From NCBI GenBank assembly GCA_016713245.1, contig JADJPM010000001.1, positions 1,674,001-1,738,000 on the forward strand: a DNA stretch of 64,000 bases, written 5' to 3'. Origin of the DNA: Verrucomicrobiaceae bacterium (GTDB taxonomy: Bacteria > Verrucomicrobiota > Verrucomicrobiia > Verrucomicrobiales > Verrucomicrobiaceae). The notes beneath the pieces were generated by a model. The model searched no databases and was not told where the DNA came from. It was given only the letters and a program-made list of their open reading frames with translations. Of this stretch, positions 1-9,212 are shown in pieces (positions within the stretch are counted from its first letter, which is position 1; each line of letters begins with the position of its first letter). Made by a program: the position numbers and the translations under genes.

Positions 1-99
1 TTGTCGGATGAACGAGGGCGGGTTCGGCGGCGTGCGACATTGAGTGGGGAAAGCGTGAGTGACTTGCCCTCAATAACCACCTTCACCCCGCCAAAACCC

Positions 100-149
100 A
101 TCCCCTTGAGAGGGGATAATGTGACCCCGTCAGGGGGGGTATCCCCCCC
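100..149. repeat. Two GC-rich hairpins beside the PIN gene end
   Basis: Two adjacent inverted repeats are visible. ATCCCC pairs with GGGGAT across a 6-nt loop (100-117). Seven G pair with seven C across a TAT loop (133-149). The second sits two bases beyond the stop codon of the minus-strand toxin gene, so it could end that transcript, but no T-run follows it. It could equally be a dispersed repeat end. Confidence 0.45.
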
Positions 150-151
150 GA

Positions 152-573
152 TCAGACGTGAATGCCTCGATACTTCGCAATGAACTCGTCCGGTGTGATC
201 GGCTGCGGCTTGAAGCCTGCATTGGCCAGCGGCGCGAAGTGGCTGTCTTCCGTGATAACGTAGTCCGCATTGGCGGCGATGGCGCAGTCCGTGAACGCGT
301 TGTCGTCGAGATCGGCGCTGATGATGCGGAATTGGTAGTGCGGCGAGATCCAGCGGACGTTGCCGCTGCGGTCAACGAGGTCGATGAAGTTCTCGAGCGT
401 GCTCCAAGCCGCCTGCCCTGCTTTGGCTGAGAGGATCTCCCGATACTCGGTCACCACCCGGTTTGCACCGCCCAGTCCATCAAACCGAACATGAACCCAT
501 CCAAGATCACGCCATAACGATGACGCTTAGATCGTGCCTGAATGAGCACGTTGGTATCGACGCAAACAGTCAT
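152..573 (-). pseudogene. PIN-domain toxin, frameshifted
   Basis: Probable ribonuclease toxin of a type II toxin-antitoxin pair. The N-terminus (MTVCVDTNVL) carries the first acidic residue of the PIN active site. After a +1 shift the second half continues with VVTEYREIL, then DLDDNAFTDCAIAANADYVI, the usual C-terminal acidic residues of the COG1569-type PIN family. The two halves lie in different frames and the shift falls about 455-475, where the first frame stops soon after. Start to stop is 422 bp, not a multiple of three. The start overlaps the upstream antitoxin stop in ATGA, as expected for translational coupling. Either the toxin is dead or a base is miscalled; the clean coupling favours a recent event or an error. 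Confidence 0.72.
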
Positions 574-806
574 GAGGCGCGATGGCGCATCCGGTAAGCG
601 CGGACGACTTCCGTGAGATTCTCCCAAGTTCCAGCTGTCTGCTCGGCATCGGCCTGCTGGGACATTTCTTCACGGAGACGGATCTTTTCCGAAAGCAGGT
701 CGAGCTCATGCAAACGGAGCAGAGACTGCTCATCCATGGTCGAAACACGCTCCACCATTTGGTGACGCAAGTTCTTCGGGACAGGCTGGGCGGCGAGGGT
801 GCTCAT
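570..806 (-). CDS. Putative antitoxin paired with the PIN gene
   Basis: Small protein of 78 residues, mostly predicted helical and rich in charged residues (RLHELDLLSEKIRLREEM), encoded directly before the PIN gene and overlapping it by ATGA. Position, size and charge fit an antitoxin that would bind and neutralise the toxin and probably repress the shared promoter. I do not recognise a named DNA-binding fold. I chose the ATG at 806; a GTG at 830 in the same frame would add eight residues, but these (PGCYSTS) do not look like part of a folded start. Confidence 0.6.
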   Translation of the reverse strand: MSTLAAQPVPKNLRHQMVERVSTMDEQSLLRLHELDLLSEKIRLREEMSQQADAEQTAGTWENLTEVVRAYRMRHRAS

Positions 807-849
807 GCTGGTAGAATAACAGCCCGGCACCCGCCTTTCCAGATGGTTT

Positions 850-2367
850 TTAGGCTTTGGCCGTCACGGGCAGCGATTTGCCTTTTCTTGGCGTGCCGGC
901 CTGGGCGGGCTTGTACCATTCCTCGTGCGTTTCGTCGATATCGACGTGGCCGCCGGTCTTTTCGTGGTTTTCACGCCAGCCATGCAGCGCTTCAAAAGCC
1001 GCGTGGTCGATGAAATCAACGGCGAGGTCGATATCCACCGGATGACCGGCGGGGATCGTCGAAAGCGCGGCGTTCAGCCGTGGCACGGAGGCAAAGGTGA
1101 GCGTGCCACCGATCTTCACATGCCATTTGCCCTCGCGCTGCTCCATTTGCACGTCTGTGTTCGAAAGGCGGCGCAGCAGGAAAAAGATGCTGAGACCCAA
1201 ACCGATGCCGACACCGGCCAGGAGGTTCACGCAGGTCACACCGAGCACGGTGGCCCAGTAAATGAGGATTTCGTTATGCTTCGTGAGCTCTTTGATGTGA
1301 TGCAGATTCACCAGATTAATGCCCACATGCACCAGCAGGCCCGCCAGCACCGCCAGCGGGATGCTTTCGATCAAACTGCCAAGAAACAACGCGAAGAGCA
1401 GAATCCACACGCCGTGAAAAATGGCCGACCAGCGGCTGGCGCCGCCCGCGATGATATTCGCCGACGAGCGCACGATGACGCCCGTAATCGGCAGGCCGCC
1501 GAGCAGGCCGGAAACGAGATTCCCCGCGCCCTGCGCCCGCAATTCCTTGTCCAAATCCGAGCGCGGACCGCTGTGCAGCTTGTCCGTGGCCACGGCGCAG
1601 AGTAGGGACTCGATGCTGGCAATGATCGCCACCGTGAGCACGGCGGTGATGAATGGCCCCCAGTCAGCAGGCGGGGCGAGTTTGGCCAGCGCAAAGGTCT
1701 CCGAAAGGTTCACATGCTGCAGGTCCATCTTCATGAAAGTGTCCGGTAGGTCCACACGCTTCACGTCCATCTTCAGGAGGATGGACACCACCGTGCCGAC
1801 CACCACAGCCACCAGCGGGCCCGGAATTGCTTTGAGCGCAGGCGCTTTCAGCTTTTTCCACACGATGAGAATCGCGATGGTGAGGAAACCCAAAATCGCC
1901 GCCTGCGTGTTCACGAGGCCGAGCTGCTTCGGAATGCCGAGCAGATTCACCACCGGCGAGCTCTGTGGCGAACCGCCGAGCACGACATGGATCTGCGCCA
2001 GTGCGATGGAGATGCCGATACCCGCGAGCATGCCATGCACCACCGATGGCGCGATGATCAGCGCCCCTCGTGCCACTTTGAACCAGCCGAGAACAAGCTG
2101 CACCACGCCCGCATAGGCCGTGATCAGGCACATCGTTTCCCAGCCAAACTGATGCACCAATCCGGCCACCACGACCGTAAAACCTGCCGCCGGCCCCGAA
2201 ACCTGCAAAGGCGATCCCGCAAGCAATCCCGTGACGATGCCCCCCACTATCGCCCCGATGAGTCCCGCGATGATCGGCGCCCCCGAAGCAAACGCGATGC
2301 CGAGCGAGAGCGGCACGGCGACAAGAAAGACGACAAGAGAGGCGGGAAGATCGCGGCGGAGATTCAT
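850..2367 (-). CDS. SulP/SLC26 family anion transporter with STAS domain
   Basis: Integral membrane transporter of the SulP family, which moves sulfate, bicarbonate or other anions across the inner membrane. The first 400 or so residues are a series of hydrophobic segments with typical SulP stretches (PLSLGIAFASG, VSGPAAGFTVVVAGL, GLLGGLPITGVIVRSSANI). A C-terminal STAS domain follows (GTLTFASVPRLNAAL and VDFIDHAAFEALHGW). The STAS domain ends in a short Lys-rich tail. Substrate cannot be read from sequence. An unusual feature is a loop holding two near-copies of a 13-14 residue unit (MDVKRVDLPDTFMK, MDLQHVNLSETFAL). I chose the ATG at 2367; an in-frame GTG at 2394 would add nine residues. 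It stands alone between convergent or unrelated genes. Confidence 0.88.
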   Translation of the reverse strand: MNLRRDLPASLVVFLVAVPLSLGIAFASGAPIIAGLIGAIVGGIVTGLLAGSPLQVSGPAAGFTVVVAGLVHQFGWETMCLITAYAGVVQLVLGWFKVARGALIIAPSVVHGMLAGIGISIALAQIHVVLGGSPQSSPVVNLLGIPKQLGLVNTQAAILGFLTIAILIVWKKLKAPALKAIPGPLVAVVVGTVVSILLKMDVKRVDLPDTFMKMDLQHVNLSETFALAKLAPPADWGPFITAVLTVAIIASIESLLCAVATDKLHSGPRSDLDKELRAQGAGNLVSGLLGGLPITGVIVRSSANIIAGGASRWSAIFHGVWILLFALFLGSLIESIPLAVLAGLLVHVGINLVNLHHIKELTKHNEILIYWATVLGVTCVNLLAGVGIGLGLSIFFLLRRLSNTDVQMEQREGKWHVKIGGTLTFASVPRLNAALSTIPAGHPVDIDLAVDFIDHAAFEALHGWRENHEKTGGHVDIDETHEEWYKPAQAGTPRKGKSLPVTAKA

Positions 2368-2509
2368 GGAGGTGAAGGGGATGTAGTTTCGCACACTGAA
2401 TCAAGATGCGAATGAATTCTCCATCCATCCCCTCCGCAGGCTATTTCTGCCACCGTGCTAGCTTTCCGCGCATGGCCTTTTCCACCACTGCGACAAGGTC
2501 GCTGCTCGC

Positions 2510-5119
2510 TCAGTCCACAAACATAAATTCGTTCGAGAGCATCAGGACCTGAACAAGCTGCTCCCATGGACTCAGCAGCGTGCGCGGTTGTTCGCCAAAG
2601 TCTTTGGCGGCATCCCAAACCTCCGCCGAAGTCTCACCACCTCCACCGGTGACGGAAGGCTGCGATGATCGAAGAATAGGGGTCCATAGAAACTGGTCGC
2701 TGTTGAGCCCGTCGCCGATGTCCACGATGAAATCGAGCGTCTCGCCGCGACGAAAAGTGATCACTGAGAGATCTAGGCGGGCGCTGGCATGATGAAGATC
2801 AGTGCTCATGAGTTTCCCAAGCCGCGAATGGCTAACGAAGGCGCGAATGCCATCACCTGCCTCCGGCTCATGAATCAGGATCGAAGAAAGATTGTAGCGT
2901 CCATCTGCTGGAGCGGTCCATCGGCGGATGACGGCATGAAGACGGTCGTTGCCAGGATGACCGCCCTGAGCGGTCAACTGGGCCCAGCCCAAGGACGCAT
3001 TCGGCCAAGTTTCCTCACCCTGCCACGCGGAGCCGTTGAAATGAGGCAGCGATTTGAACTCACGCACACGGCCTGCATTCTCATCCCATCCGCCATGGCC
3101 GTAAGACCAGCTTTTGGCGTGCTCATTCAAGCGAGACAAGGGACTCGGTTTCACCTGGAGGAACTCCACCGCCTGTGCGGCCTCCACGGCAGTTGGTTCG
3201 CGCTGAAACAGGCGCTCATAGATGAAGCGAAGACGCTCGTTCGGGTTCGATAACGAGGTGATGCGTCGTGTAAGCTCTCTGGCCTGCTGGACGATGAAAG
3301 GATGATTCAATCCAAACAGTGCCTGCTGGGGGACGGTGGTCTCGGTGCGCTGGGGGATCGAGAGATCGGGATTGGCGAAATCAAAGGTGCGCATCACGGC
3401 GGGCAGGTTTTCACGATCCACGAGGGCGTATAGTGTGCGGCGTGTGTTGTCAGAGGCAAACAAGGACAGCGGGCGGCCTCCCATGCTAAGATTGAGCCGA
3501 CCGGATGATGTCAGCCACGCATCACGGGCCTCTTCGAAAGTCAGCCGGTGAGGTGTCATGCGAGAGAAGAGCCGGTTATCGGGATCACGCGGGTCTGCCT
3601 TGTCACTGCGCTGCTGGTAGGTGCGTGAGAGCATGATGAGCCGATGCATGTGTTTCATGCTCCAGCCAGAACGGATGAACTCCGCCGCGAGCCAATCGAG
3701 CAACTCAGGATGGCTCGGCAGGCTTCCTTGCTTCCCAAAATCACTCGGTGTGGCGACGAGGCCGCGGCCGAAATGATGCTGCCAGAGGCGGTTCGCCATG
3801 ACGCGGGCCGTCAGTGGATTGGCGGGGTCGATGATGGCTTGTGCGAGCTCAAGGCGGCCACTACCCTTGGTAAAAGCGGGGCGGAGGCCAAACAAGCTCG
3901 GGAACCTTCGCTCGACGACTTCTCCTTTGGTCAAAGGATTGCCACGAAGGAAGACGCGTGCAGTGCTCGGCACAGCACGATCGAGAAGGACTGTCGAATG
4001 GGCGGGCGCGGCTTTGTTCTGCAACAAATGTCGGTCCACTGCGGCTTGGGACTTCCAAAGCTCCACGACGACATTCGTGGGGAAATACATCTCGATGTTG
4101 GCGATGTGCTCATCCGGCACAAAACATGGCGAATCAGGCCGGGTGAGCACTTCATCCGTGATCTTGATGCCGGGATGCTTTTCCAGCCACGCCGTCCAGC
4201 GGTGAACGATGAAGGGATTGAGATCTTTCTCTTCGAGAATCTGCCCGAAGACCTCTTCGGGATACTTATCGAGTTGCCTCTGCGCCGCGATGTAGGCTGC
4301 TGCATGGGCACGAGTGCGAGCCATTTGCTCCTCGCGGCGTTTGGTCAGCAACCCGCGGTTCTTCTTTACCAACGCGTCTAACTCGATCGAGAAGCCTTCA
4401 TCGCACGCGACAAGCGCCTCGGCGCAACTTTGGAAGACACTGTAGAGACTGTAGTAATCGCGGGTGAGAATGGGATCAAATTTATGATCGTGGCATCGTG
4501 CGCACGAGACCGTGAGCGCCTGCGTGCCCCGCATGACAACATCAATTCGGTCATCAATTATGTCGTGTGTCACGCCGAGAAAGCGCCTGCCTAGCGTCAG
4601 AAAACCCATCGCCGCGAGATCCGGTGATTTTGCCTGCACAACTTGGTCCGCTGCGATTTGCAGCAGCAAAAAGCGGTCATAGGGCATGTCCTCGTTCAAA
4701 GCTCTCACCACCCAGTCACGATAGGTAGAGGCATGCACCCAGTGTTTTTCTTCCCGCGCATAGACGTAGCCTTTGGTGTCGGAGTACCGCGCCACATCGA
4801 GCCAATGCCGCGCCCAATGTTCGCCATGATGTGGTGAGGCGAGCAGCCGATCCACATGCGCTGCATAGACATCGGTTGACCATTTTTCCGGTGGCAGATC
4901 CGAGGGAGACATGCCGGTCAAATCAAAGCTAGCACGCCGCAACAGCGTGCGGGCATCCGCTCTCGGCGAGAAGGAAAGGCCATGCTTCACCAGTTCTCGT
5001 TCAACCAACTCGTCGATTCCTGATGAGCGGATAGGATGCAACGGCTGGAAAGCCCAGTGTCCCTCCGCAAAGACTGCCGCAGAGGTGCCGAGAACGATCC
5101 ATGAAACGAGTTTGATCAC
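2510..5119 (-). CDS. DUF1549/DUF1553 domain secreted protein
   Basis: Secreted protein of 869 residues typical of Planctomycetes and Verrucomicrobia. It opens with a GTG start and a short signal peptide ending near VFA. A DUF1549 domain follows (LLRRASFDLTG, HWARHWLDVARYSDTKGY) and contains one CxxCH motif (CARCHDHKFDP). A DUF1553 domain comes next (NPLTARVMANRLWQHHFGRGLV), ending with the usual LSNEFMFVD. Unlike most relatives it lacks an N-terminal PSCyt1 cytochrome segment. It also carries an insertion of about 150 residues near the C-terminus, roughly residues 680-840, that looks like a beta-sandwich. The biochemical role of this family is not established; relatives often sit beside DUF1501 proteins, but none is seen here. 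The gene is noticeably less GC-rich than its neighbours. Confidence 0.85.
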   Translation of the reverse strand: MIKLVSWIVLGTSAAVFAEGHWAFQPLHPIRSSGIDELVERELVKHGLSFSPRADARTLLRRASFDLTGMSPSDLPPEKWSTDVYAAHVDRLLASPHHGEHWARHWLDVARYSDTKGYVYAREEKHWVHASTYRDWVVRALNEDMPYDRFLLLQIAADQVVQAKSPDLAAMGFLTLGRRFLGVTHDIIDDRIDVVMRGTQALTVSCARCHDHKFDPILTRDYYSLYSVFQSCAEALVACDEGFSIELDALVKKNRGLLTKRREEQMARTRAHAAAYIAAQRQLDKYPEEVFGQILEEKDLNPFIVHRWTAWLEKHPGIKITDEVLTRPDSPCFVPDEHIANIEMYFPTNVVVELWKSQAAVDRHLLQNKAAPAHSTVLLDRAVPSTARVFLRGNPLTKGEVVERRFPSLFGLRPAFTKGSGRLELAQAIIDPANPLTARVMANRLWQHHFGRGLVATPSDFGKQGSLPSHPELLDWLAAEFIRSGWSMKHMHRLIMLSRTYQQRSDKADPRDPDNRLFSRMTPHRLTFEEARDAWLTSSGRLNLSMGGRPLSLFASDNTRRTLYALVDRENLPAVMRTFDFANPDLSIPQRTETTVPQQALFGLNHPFIVQQARELTRRITSLSNPNERLRFIYERLFQREPTAVEAAQAVEFLQVKPSPLSRLNEHAKSWSYGHGGWDENAGRVREFKSLPHFNGSAWQGEETWPNASLGWAQLTAQGGHPGNDRLHAVIRRWTAPADGRYNLSSILIHEPEAGDGIRAFVSHSRLGKLMSTDLHHASARLDLSVITFRRGETLDFIVDIGDGLNSDQFLWTPILRSSQPSVTGGGGETSAEVWDAAKDFGEQPRTLLSPWEQLVQVLMLSNEFMFVD

Positions 5120-5188
5120 AATAGTGATCTACTACGCCATCACGAGATGTGCCTTTGCTTGCTAGCCAAAGTTCCAGAGAAGCAGAAA

Positions 5189-5968
5189 CTATTCTCCGCC
5201 TTGGACGGCGACCTTCTCACCGACTTCCTGATCACCCGAGATAGGCCAGAAGGCCTCCATGTTGAGTAGGTTCGGAGGATTCATCTTCCATGCCTTGCCA
5301 TCCTTGATGCCCACACCTTGATAGGTGATCGGCATGAGCGTCACGCAGAGGCGGTCATGATCAAACTTCTGCACATGAAGCGCAGCGGCGAAGCTGTTCT
5401 TCTTATCGAGTGTGATCTTGTCGCCCACTTGGCAGGGATCTGCCGCCTCCTTGAGTCCTGGGAGGACGATTTCCACATCCACATCTTCGAGTTCTACCGA
5501 GCGAGCTCGGATGACCCAGCCTTCGGTGATCACATCGGCGGAAGAAAGGGGACGGGTATTGAGCACCTGATACTCCCCGGTGACGTAGATGGGCTGCTCC
5601 TGCTTGTAGTTACGGATGTAAGCCCGCTTGAGCATGTCGTTCTTCACAGCGAGCTGCTCATGTGAAAATGCAAAAAATTCAGCGAGCAAATCGCGAGATG
5701 GTAAAAACTTCCCACCTGGGACCGAGTACTTCGAGAAGGGGCGGATGGGATCGAGTTTATCAAATTTCGCGAGAACACGATAATTAAAGGGCTTCTCGGG
5801 GTGCGAGAAGACCATAATGCTAAAGAACCAACAGAAAGTGGCCACTCCCATCAGGAACGTGATCAAAATGGTCCACCAAAAGATTCCCCCGGAATCTTTC
5901 TTTTTTGAGAAGCTACCCCCGCCGTAAGAGCGGTACTCGCTTCCATCACTCAAAAATCGAATATGCAT
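5189..5968 (-). CDS. Single-pass membrane protein of unknown function
   Basis: Protein of 259 residues. A Ser/Gly/Tyr-rich cytoplasmic start (about 30 residues) is followed by one strong hydrophobic helix (FWWTILITFLMGVATFCWFF) and a soluble domain of about 200 residues on the far side. That domain mixes beta-type segments (YVTGEYQVLNTRPL, VDVEIVLPGLKEAADPCQVGD) and has no signature I recognise. It lies 69 bp downstream of the DUF1549/DUF1553 gene's start on the same strand, so the two could be cotranscribed with this one first. No function is proposed. Confidence 0.7.
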   Translation of the reverse strand: MHIRFLSDGSEYRSYGGGSFSKKKDSGGIFWWTILITFLMGVATFCWFFSIMVFSHPEKPFNYRVLAKFDKLDPIRPFSKYSVPGGKFLPSRDLLAEFFAFSHEQLAVKNDMLKRAYIRNYKQEQPIYVTGEYQVLNTRPLSSADVITEGWVIRARSVELEDVDVEIVLPGLKEAADPCQVGDKITLDKKNSFAAALHVQKFDHDRLCVTLMPITYQGVGIKDGKAWKMNPPNLLNMEAFWPISGDQEVGEKVAVQGGE

Positions 5969-6295
5969 GGCAAATCTGCGAAGATTTTTATAAAAACTGG
6001 ATTAAGACTGCTTAAATTCTACAAGACTACGGCTATTTGAAAAGAAATTTTTGTGAACAACTGGCTTTTGAGGAATTCAGAGCGGCGGCGACCCGGATAG
6101 CAGAAAACCGGCCACTTTGAGGTCACAATCTAGCACCCCATCATACGGCGGCGATCGGACGGGCTATATCATCCGCCTCAAAGAAGCCAAACAATGCATA
6201 GCGATGAATTTTTCGCGAACGAACGATTGACAAAGGAATGAAGATCCTTCGGCGGAAAAGAGCAGCCGAGTATCACCGATATAAAGATCGCCCCC
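5969..6295. other. 327-bp AT-rich intergenic gap between divergent genes
   Basis: No gene is seen here. The stretch separates the divergent starts of the membrane protein (minus) and the exported hydrolase (plus), so promoters for both must lie in it. The left half is AT-rich. One TTGACA occurs at 6227-6232 and one TATAAA at 6280-6285, but they are too far apart to form a single standard promoter, so I do not call one. Confidence 0.5.
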
Positions 6296-8377
6296 ATGAA
6301 TGATCTATCCCCACTGCTCCATCGTCGTGAATTCTTTGCCCAGAGCGTTTTCACCGCGCTTGGATGCGCTGTCGGCTCGACGAACTCTCCAGTGCTGGCT
6401 CAAACCGATTCAAAGCCTGTCCAAGTATCGACGTTAGATACGCTAAACCGCTTTCCGCGAATGATGCAGGACTGGCTCGTCACCGAGGTGCGAGCTGCGG
6501 AAGCACGCGGGAATGTGAGACGGGCGAAATTGAACACGAAGGCCGATGCCGAGGCCTATGTGAAATCAGTGCAGGAACGCATTCGCGTGAGCTTTGGGCC
6601 ATTCCCTGAGAAAACGGCGCTGAATGCCAAGGTCACGCGTGTGCTGGATCGCGATGCTTACCGCATCGAAAATATCCATTTCGAGAGCCGACCTGGTTTC
6701 ATCGTCACGGGAAATCTCTATCTCCCGACGAACACCCAAAGCAAGGTCTCCGGCGTGATCGGCGTGTGCGGCCACTCGCTCAATGGCAAGGCGGCGGAGG
6801 CGTATCAAAGCTTTGCGCAAGGTCTCGCACGGCAGGGCATGGCGTGCTTCTTGATCGACCCCGCAGGCCAGGGCGAGCGATTTCAGTATTTGAATGAGAA
6901 ACTCGGTTCGCGCCTCAGCGGCGGCACGACGGAGCACAATCAAATGGGCAATCCCATGCTGCTCGTGGGCGAGTTTCTCGGCGCGTGGTTCGCGTGGGAT
7001 GCCATTCGGGCGCTCGATTACTTGCTGACGCGGCCTGAGATCGACGAGCGGCACATCGGTGTCACCGGAAACTCCGGCGGTGGCACGCAGACGACATGGT
7101 TGTGCGGTTTGGAGCCACGTTTCACGATGGGGGCGCCATCGTGCTTTGTGACCACCTTTCGACGCGATGCCGAAAACGAACTGCCTCAGGACAACGAACA
7201 GTGTCCACCCCGCGTTTTGGCCTTCGATCTCGATCATTGTGACTTCCTTGCCGCGATGGCACCAAAGCCGGTGATCATCATGGCGCAGGAAAAAGATTAC
7301 TTCGATGCCCGTGGCAGCGCGGAGACCTACGAGCGGTTGAAGAAGCTCTACACCTTACTCGGCAAGCCGGAGAACATCGCGCTGCACACGGGCCCCGATC
7401 CGCATGGCTACTCGCAACCGAACCGCGAGGCGATGTATCGCTTCTTTGGCAAGGCCACTGGCCTCAAAATGGCTGATGTCGAGCCAGCGATCATGATCGA
7501 GAAGGATGCGGATCTCCAATGCACGCCCCGAGGCCAAGTTGGTTCGATGGGCAGCCGCACGTTGATGTCGTTCACGAAGGAGAAAGCTGAGTCGCTGGCC
7601 TCAAAGCGTCGCCAACTCGATCTCAACGTCGTGCGTGACGTGTTGAAACTGCCACCGATGCCAAAAACCGCGCCCGATTACCGCATCCTGCGAAGCGCGG
7701 GCAATCGCAAATATCCCGCGAAGGCCTACTGCACCTACGCGGTCGAGACCGAGCCGGAGGTGCATGCGTTGGTCACGCGCTTGAGCGAGGAAGCGCTCAC
7801 CTCCCGCCTGCCGCGTGGTTTAAAAAGGGCTGTGCTCTACATCTCCCATCACTCGGCGGATGCAGAACTGCGTGACGAACCACTCGTGCAGGAGCTCCTT
7901 ACCACCTCGTCGGACGCGGCGTTCTTCGCCTGTGATGTGCGCGGCATCGGCGATTCGCAGCCGGATACCTGCGGTGTGAACCAGTTTCTCGCTCGTTACG
8001 GCAGCCACTACTTCTACGCGGCCTACAGCTTCATGCTCGACCGCCCGCTGCTTGGCCAGCGCACGAATGATGTGCTGCGTGTGGTGCAATTGCTTGCCGC
8101 CGCAGGCCATGAGGAAATTCACCTCGTCGGGAATGGTTGGGGCGCCTTGCCAGCGGCGTTTGCCGCGCTGCTTTCACCTGCGGTGAAGCAGGTGACACTG
8201 AAGCATGCGCTCACCTCCTTCCACGAGCTTGCCATCCATGAGGACCAGCAATGGCCGTATGCCACGATGCTGCGCGATGTGCTGGCGAGTTTTGACCTGC
8301 CGGAATGCTACGCGCAGCTCGCGGCGAAGAATCTCCGTCAAATCGAGCCCTGGGGCGCGGCGGACGGCATGAAGTAA
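6296..8377 (+). CDS. Tat-exported alpha/beta hydrolase, acetylxylan-esterase-like
   Basis: Two-part alpha/beta hydrolase of 693 residues. The start carries a twin-arginine export motif (HRREFFAQS) and a hydrophobic stretch, so a folded, periplasmic enzyme is likely. The nucleophile elbow GNSGGG is near residue 260. A candidate acid lies in AQEKDYFDARG and a candidate His in GPDPHGYSQ, giving a full Ser-Asp-His set. The strand FESRPGFIVTGNLYLP before it is typical of acetylxylan-esterase-type proteins that deacetylate plant sugars. The C-terminal 250 residues form a second hydrolase-like unit without an obvious nucleophile. A related secreted protein is encoded at 53160, so this is one of two paralogues. 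Exact substrate is unknown. Confidence 0.82.
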   Translation: MNDLSPLLHRREFFAQSVFTALGCAVGSTNSPVLAQTDSKPVQVSTLDTLNRFPRMMQDWLVTEVRAAEARGNVRRAKLNTKADAEAYVKSVQERIRVSFGPFPEKTALNAKVTRVLDRDAYRIENIHFESRPGFIVTGNLYLPTNTQSKVSGVIGVCGHSLNGKAAEAYQSFAQGLARQGMACFLIDPAGQGERFQYLNEKLGSRLSGGTTEHNQMGNPMLLVGEFLGAWFAWDAIRALDYLLTRPEIDERHIGVTGNSGGGTQTTWLCGLEPRFTMGAPSCFVTTFRRDAENELPQDNEQCPPRVLAFDLDHCDFLAAMAPKPVIIMAQEKDYFDARGSAETYERLKKLYTLLGKPENIALHTGPDPHGYSQPNREAMYRFFGKATGLKMADVEPAIMIEKDADLQCTPRGQVGSMGSRTLMSFTKEKAESLASKRRQLDLNVVRDVLKLPPMPKTAPDYRILRSAGNRKYPAKAYCTYAVETEPEVHALVTRLSEEALTSRLPRGLKRAVLYISHHSADAELRDEPLVQELLTTSSDAAFFACDVRGIGDSQPDTCGVNQFLARYGSHYFYAAYSFMLDRPLLGQRTNDVLRVVQLLAAAGHEEIHLVGNGWGALPAAFAALLSPAVKQVTLKHALTSFHELAIHEDQQWPYATMLRDVLASFDLPECYAQLAAKNLRQIEPWGAADGMK

Positions 8378-8420
8378 TCCACAACGCTTGCCTGCCACGC
8401 CGCAGCGCGTAGGAACGCGG

Positions 8421-9212
8421 ATGGATGAAACCTACCAGCAACGATTTGGCGGCATGGCGCGGCTCTATGGCGTGGCAGCTCTGCCACGGCTCGCGGCGGC
8501 GCATGTGGCGGTCGTGGGCGTCGGCGGTGTTGGCTCGTGGGTGGTGGAAGCGCTGGCACGCAGCGGTATCGGCCAGCTCACGTTGATTGACATGGATGAC
8601 GTGTGCATCACGAACACGAACCGCCAACTCCCCGCACTCGCGGCCACCGTCGGCATTCCGAAGGTCGAGGTGCTGGCCCGGCGTGTGGTGGAAATCAATC
8701 CAGACTGCCGCGTGAACCGCGTGATCGAGTTTTTGACCGAATCGAATGCGAATCGCCTGGTCGATGGTGGCTTTGATTACGTCGTCGACGCCATCGACCG
8801 CACCTCGATCAAGGCGTTGATCATTGCGAAGTGCGTACAGCGCGGCCTTCCCGTCATCACCAGTGGCTCCGCAGGCGGACGACGCGATGCCACGGCGCTG
8901 AAGCTGGCCGATCTCGGCTTTGCTGGAACCGATCCACTTCTCAAAGGCACTCGGCAGATCTTGCGACGTGATTTTGGCTTCGCGAAGAGCCTCGAAGGCC
9001 GTCCGATGGCGTTTGGCGTGCCGTGTGTGTTTTCTACCGAGCGAGCCATTTACCCTCAAGCCGACGGCTCCTGCAAACTCGAGCCCCAAGAAGGAACGGA
9101 AGTCGGCTTGAGGCTCGATTGCGCTGCGGGTTTCGGCGCGGCGACATTTGTCACCGGCACGTTTGGATTCGTGCTGGCCGGTGAAGTGGTGCGCAAACTC
9201 AGCGGCGTGTGA
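8421..9212 (+). CDS. tcdA: tRNA threonylcarbamoyladenosine dehydratase (TcdA)
   Basis: E1-like, ATP-dependent enzyme that cyclises the t6A base at position 37 of ANN-decoding tRNAs to ct6A. The start reads YQQRFGGMARLYG, a usual TcdA opening. The adenylation fold follows with the glycine loop VGVGGVGSW and LIDMDDVCITNTNRQ, which binds ATP and is diagnostic. The length of 263 residues is normal. It lacks the paired cysteine zinc site of the MoeB/ThiF branch. I chose the ATG at 8421 because homology begins there; an upstream ATG at 8388 adds a low-complexity lead. Its stop overlaps the start of the next gene in TGATG, so the two tRNA-modification genes are probably coupled. Confidence 0.88.
   Translation: MDETYQQRFGGMARLYGVAALPRLAAAHVAVVGVGGVGSWVVEALARSGIGQLTLIDMDDVCITNTNRQLPALAATVGIPKVEVLARRVVEINPDCRVNRVIEFLTESNANRLVDGGFDYVVDAIDRTSIKALIIAKCVQRGLPVITSGSAGGRRDATALKLADLGFAGTDPLLKGTRQILRRDFGFAKSLEGRPMAFGVPCVFSTERAIYPQADGSCKLEPQEGTEVGLRLDCAAGFGAATFVTGTFGFVLAGEVVRKLSGV

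Noticed and set aside
1..183. A 60-codon frame at the left edge
   Set aside because: It crosses two GC hairpins and ends in the toxin gene; composition is not protein-like.
5969..6295. A standard sigma-70 promoter from TTGACA at 6227
   Set aside because: No acceptable -10 box lies 16-18 bases downstream, and TATAAA at 6280 is much too far.
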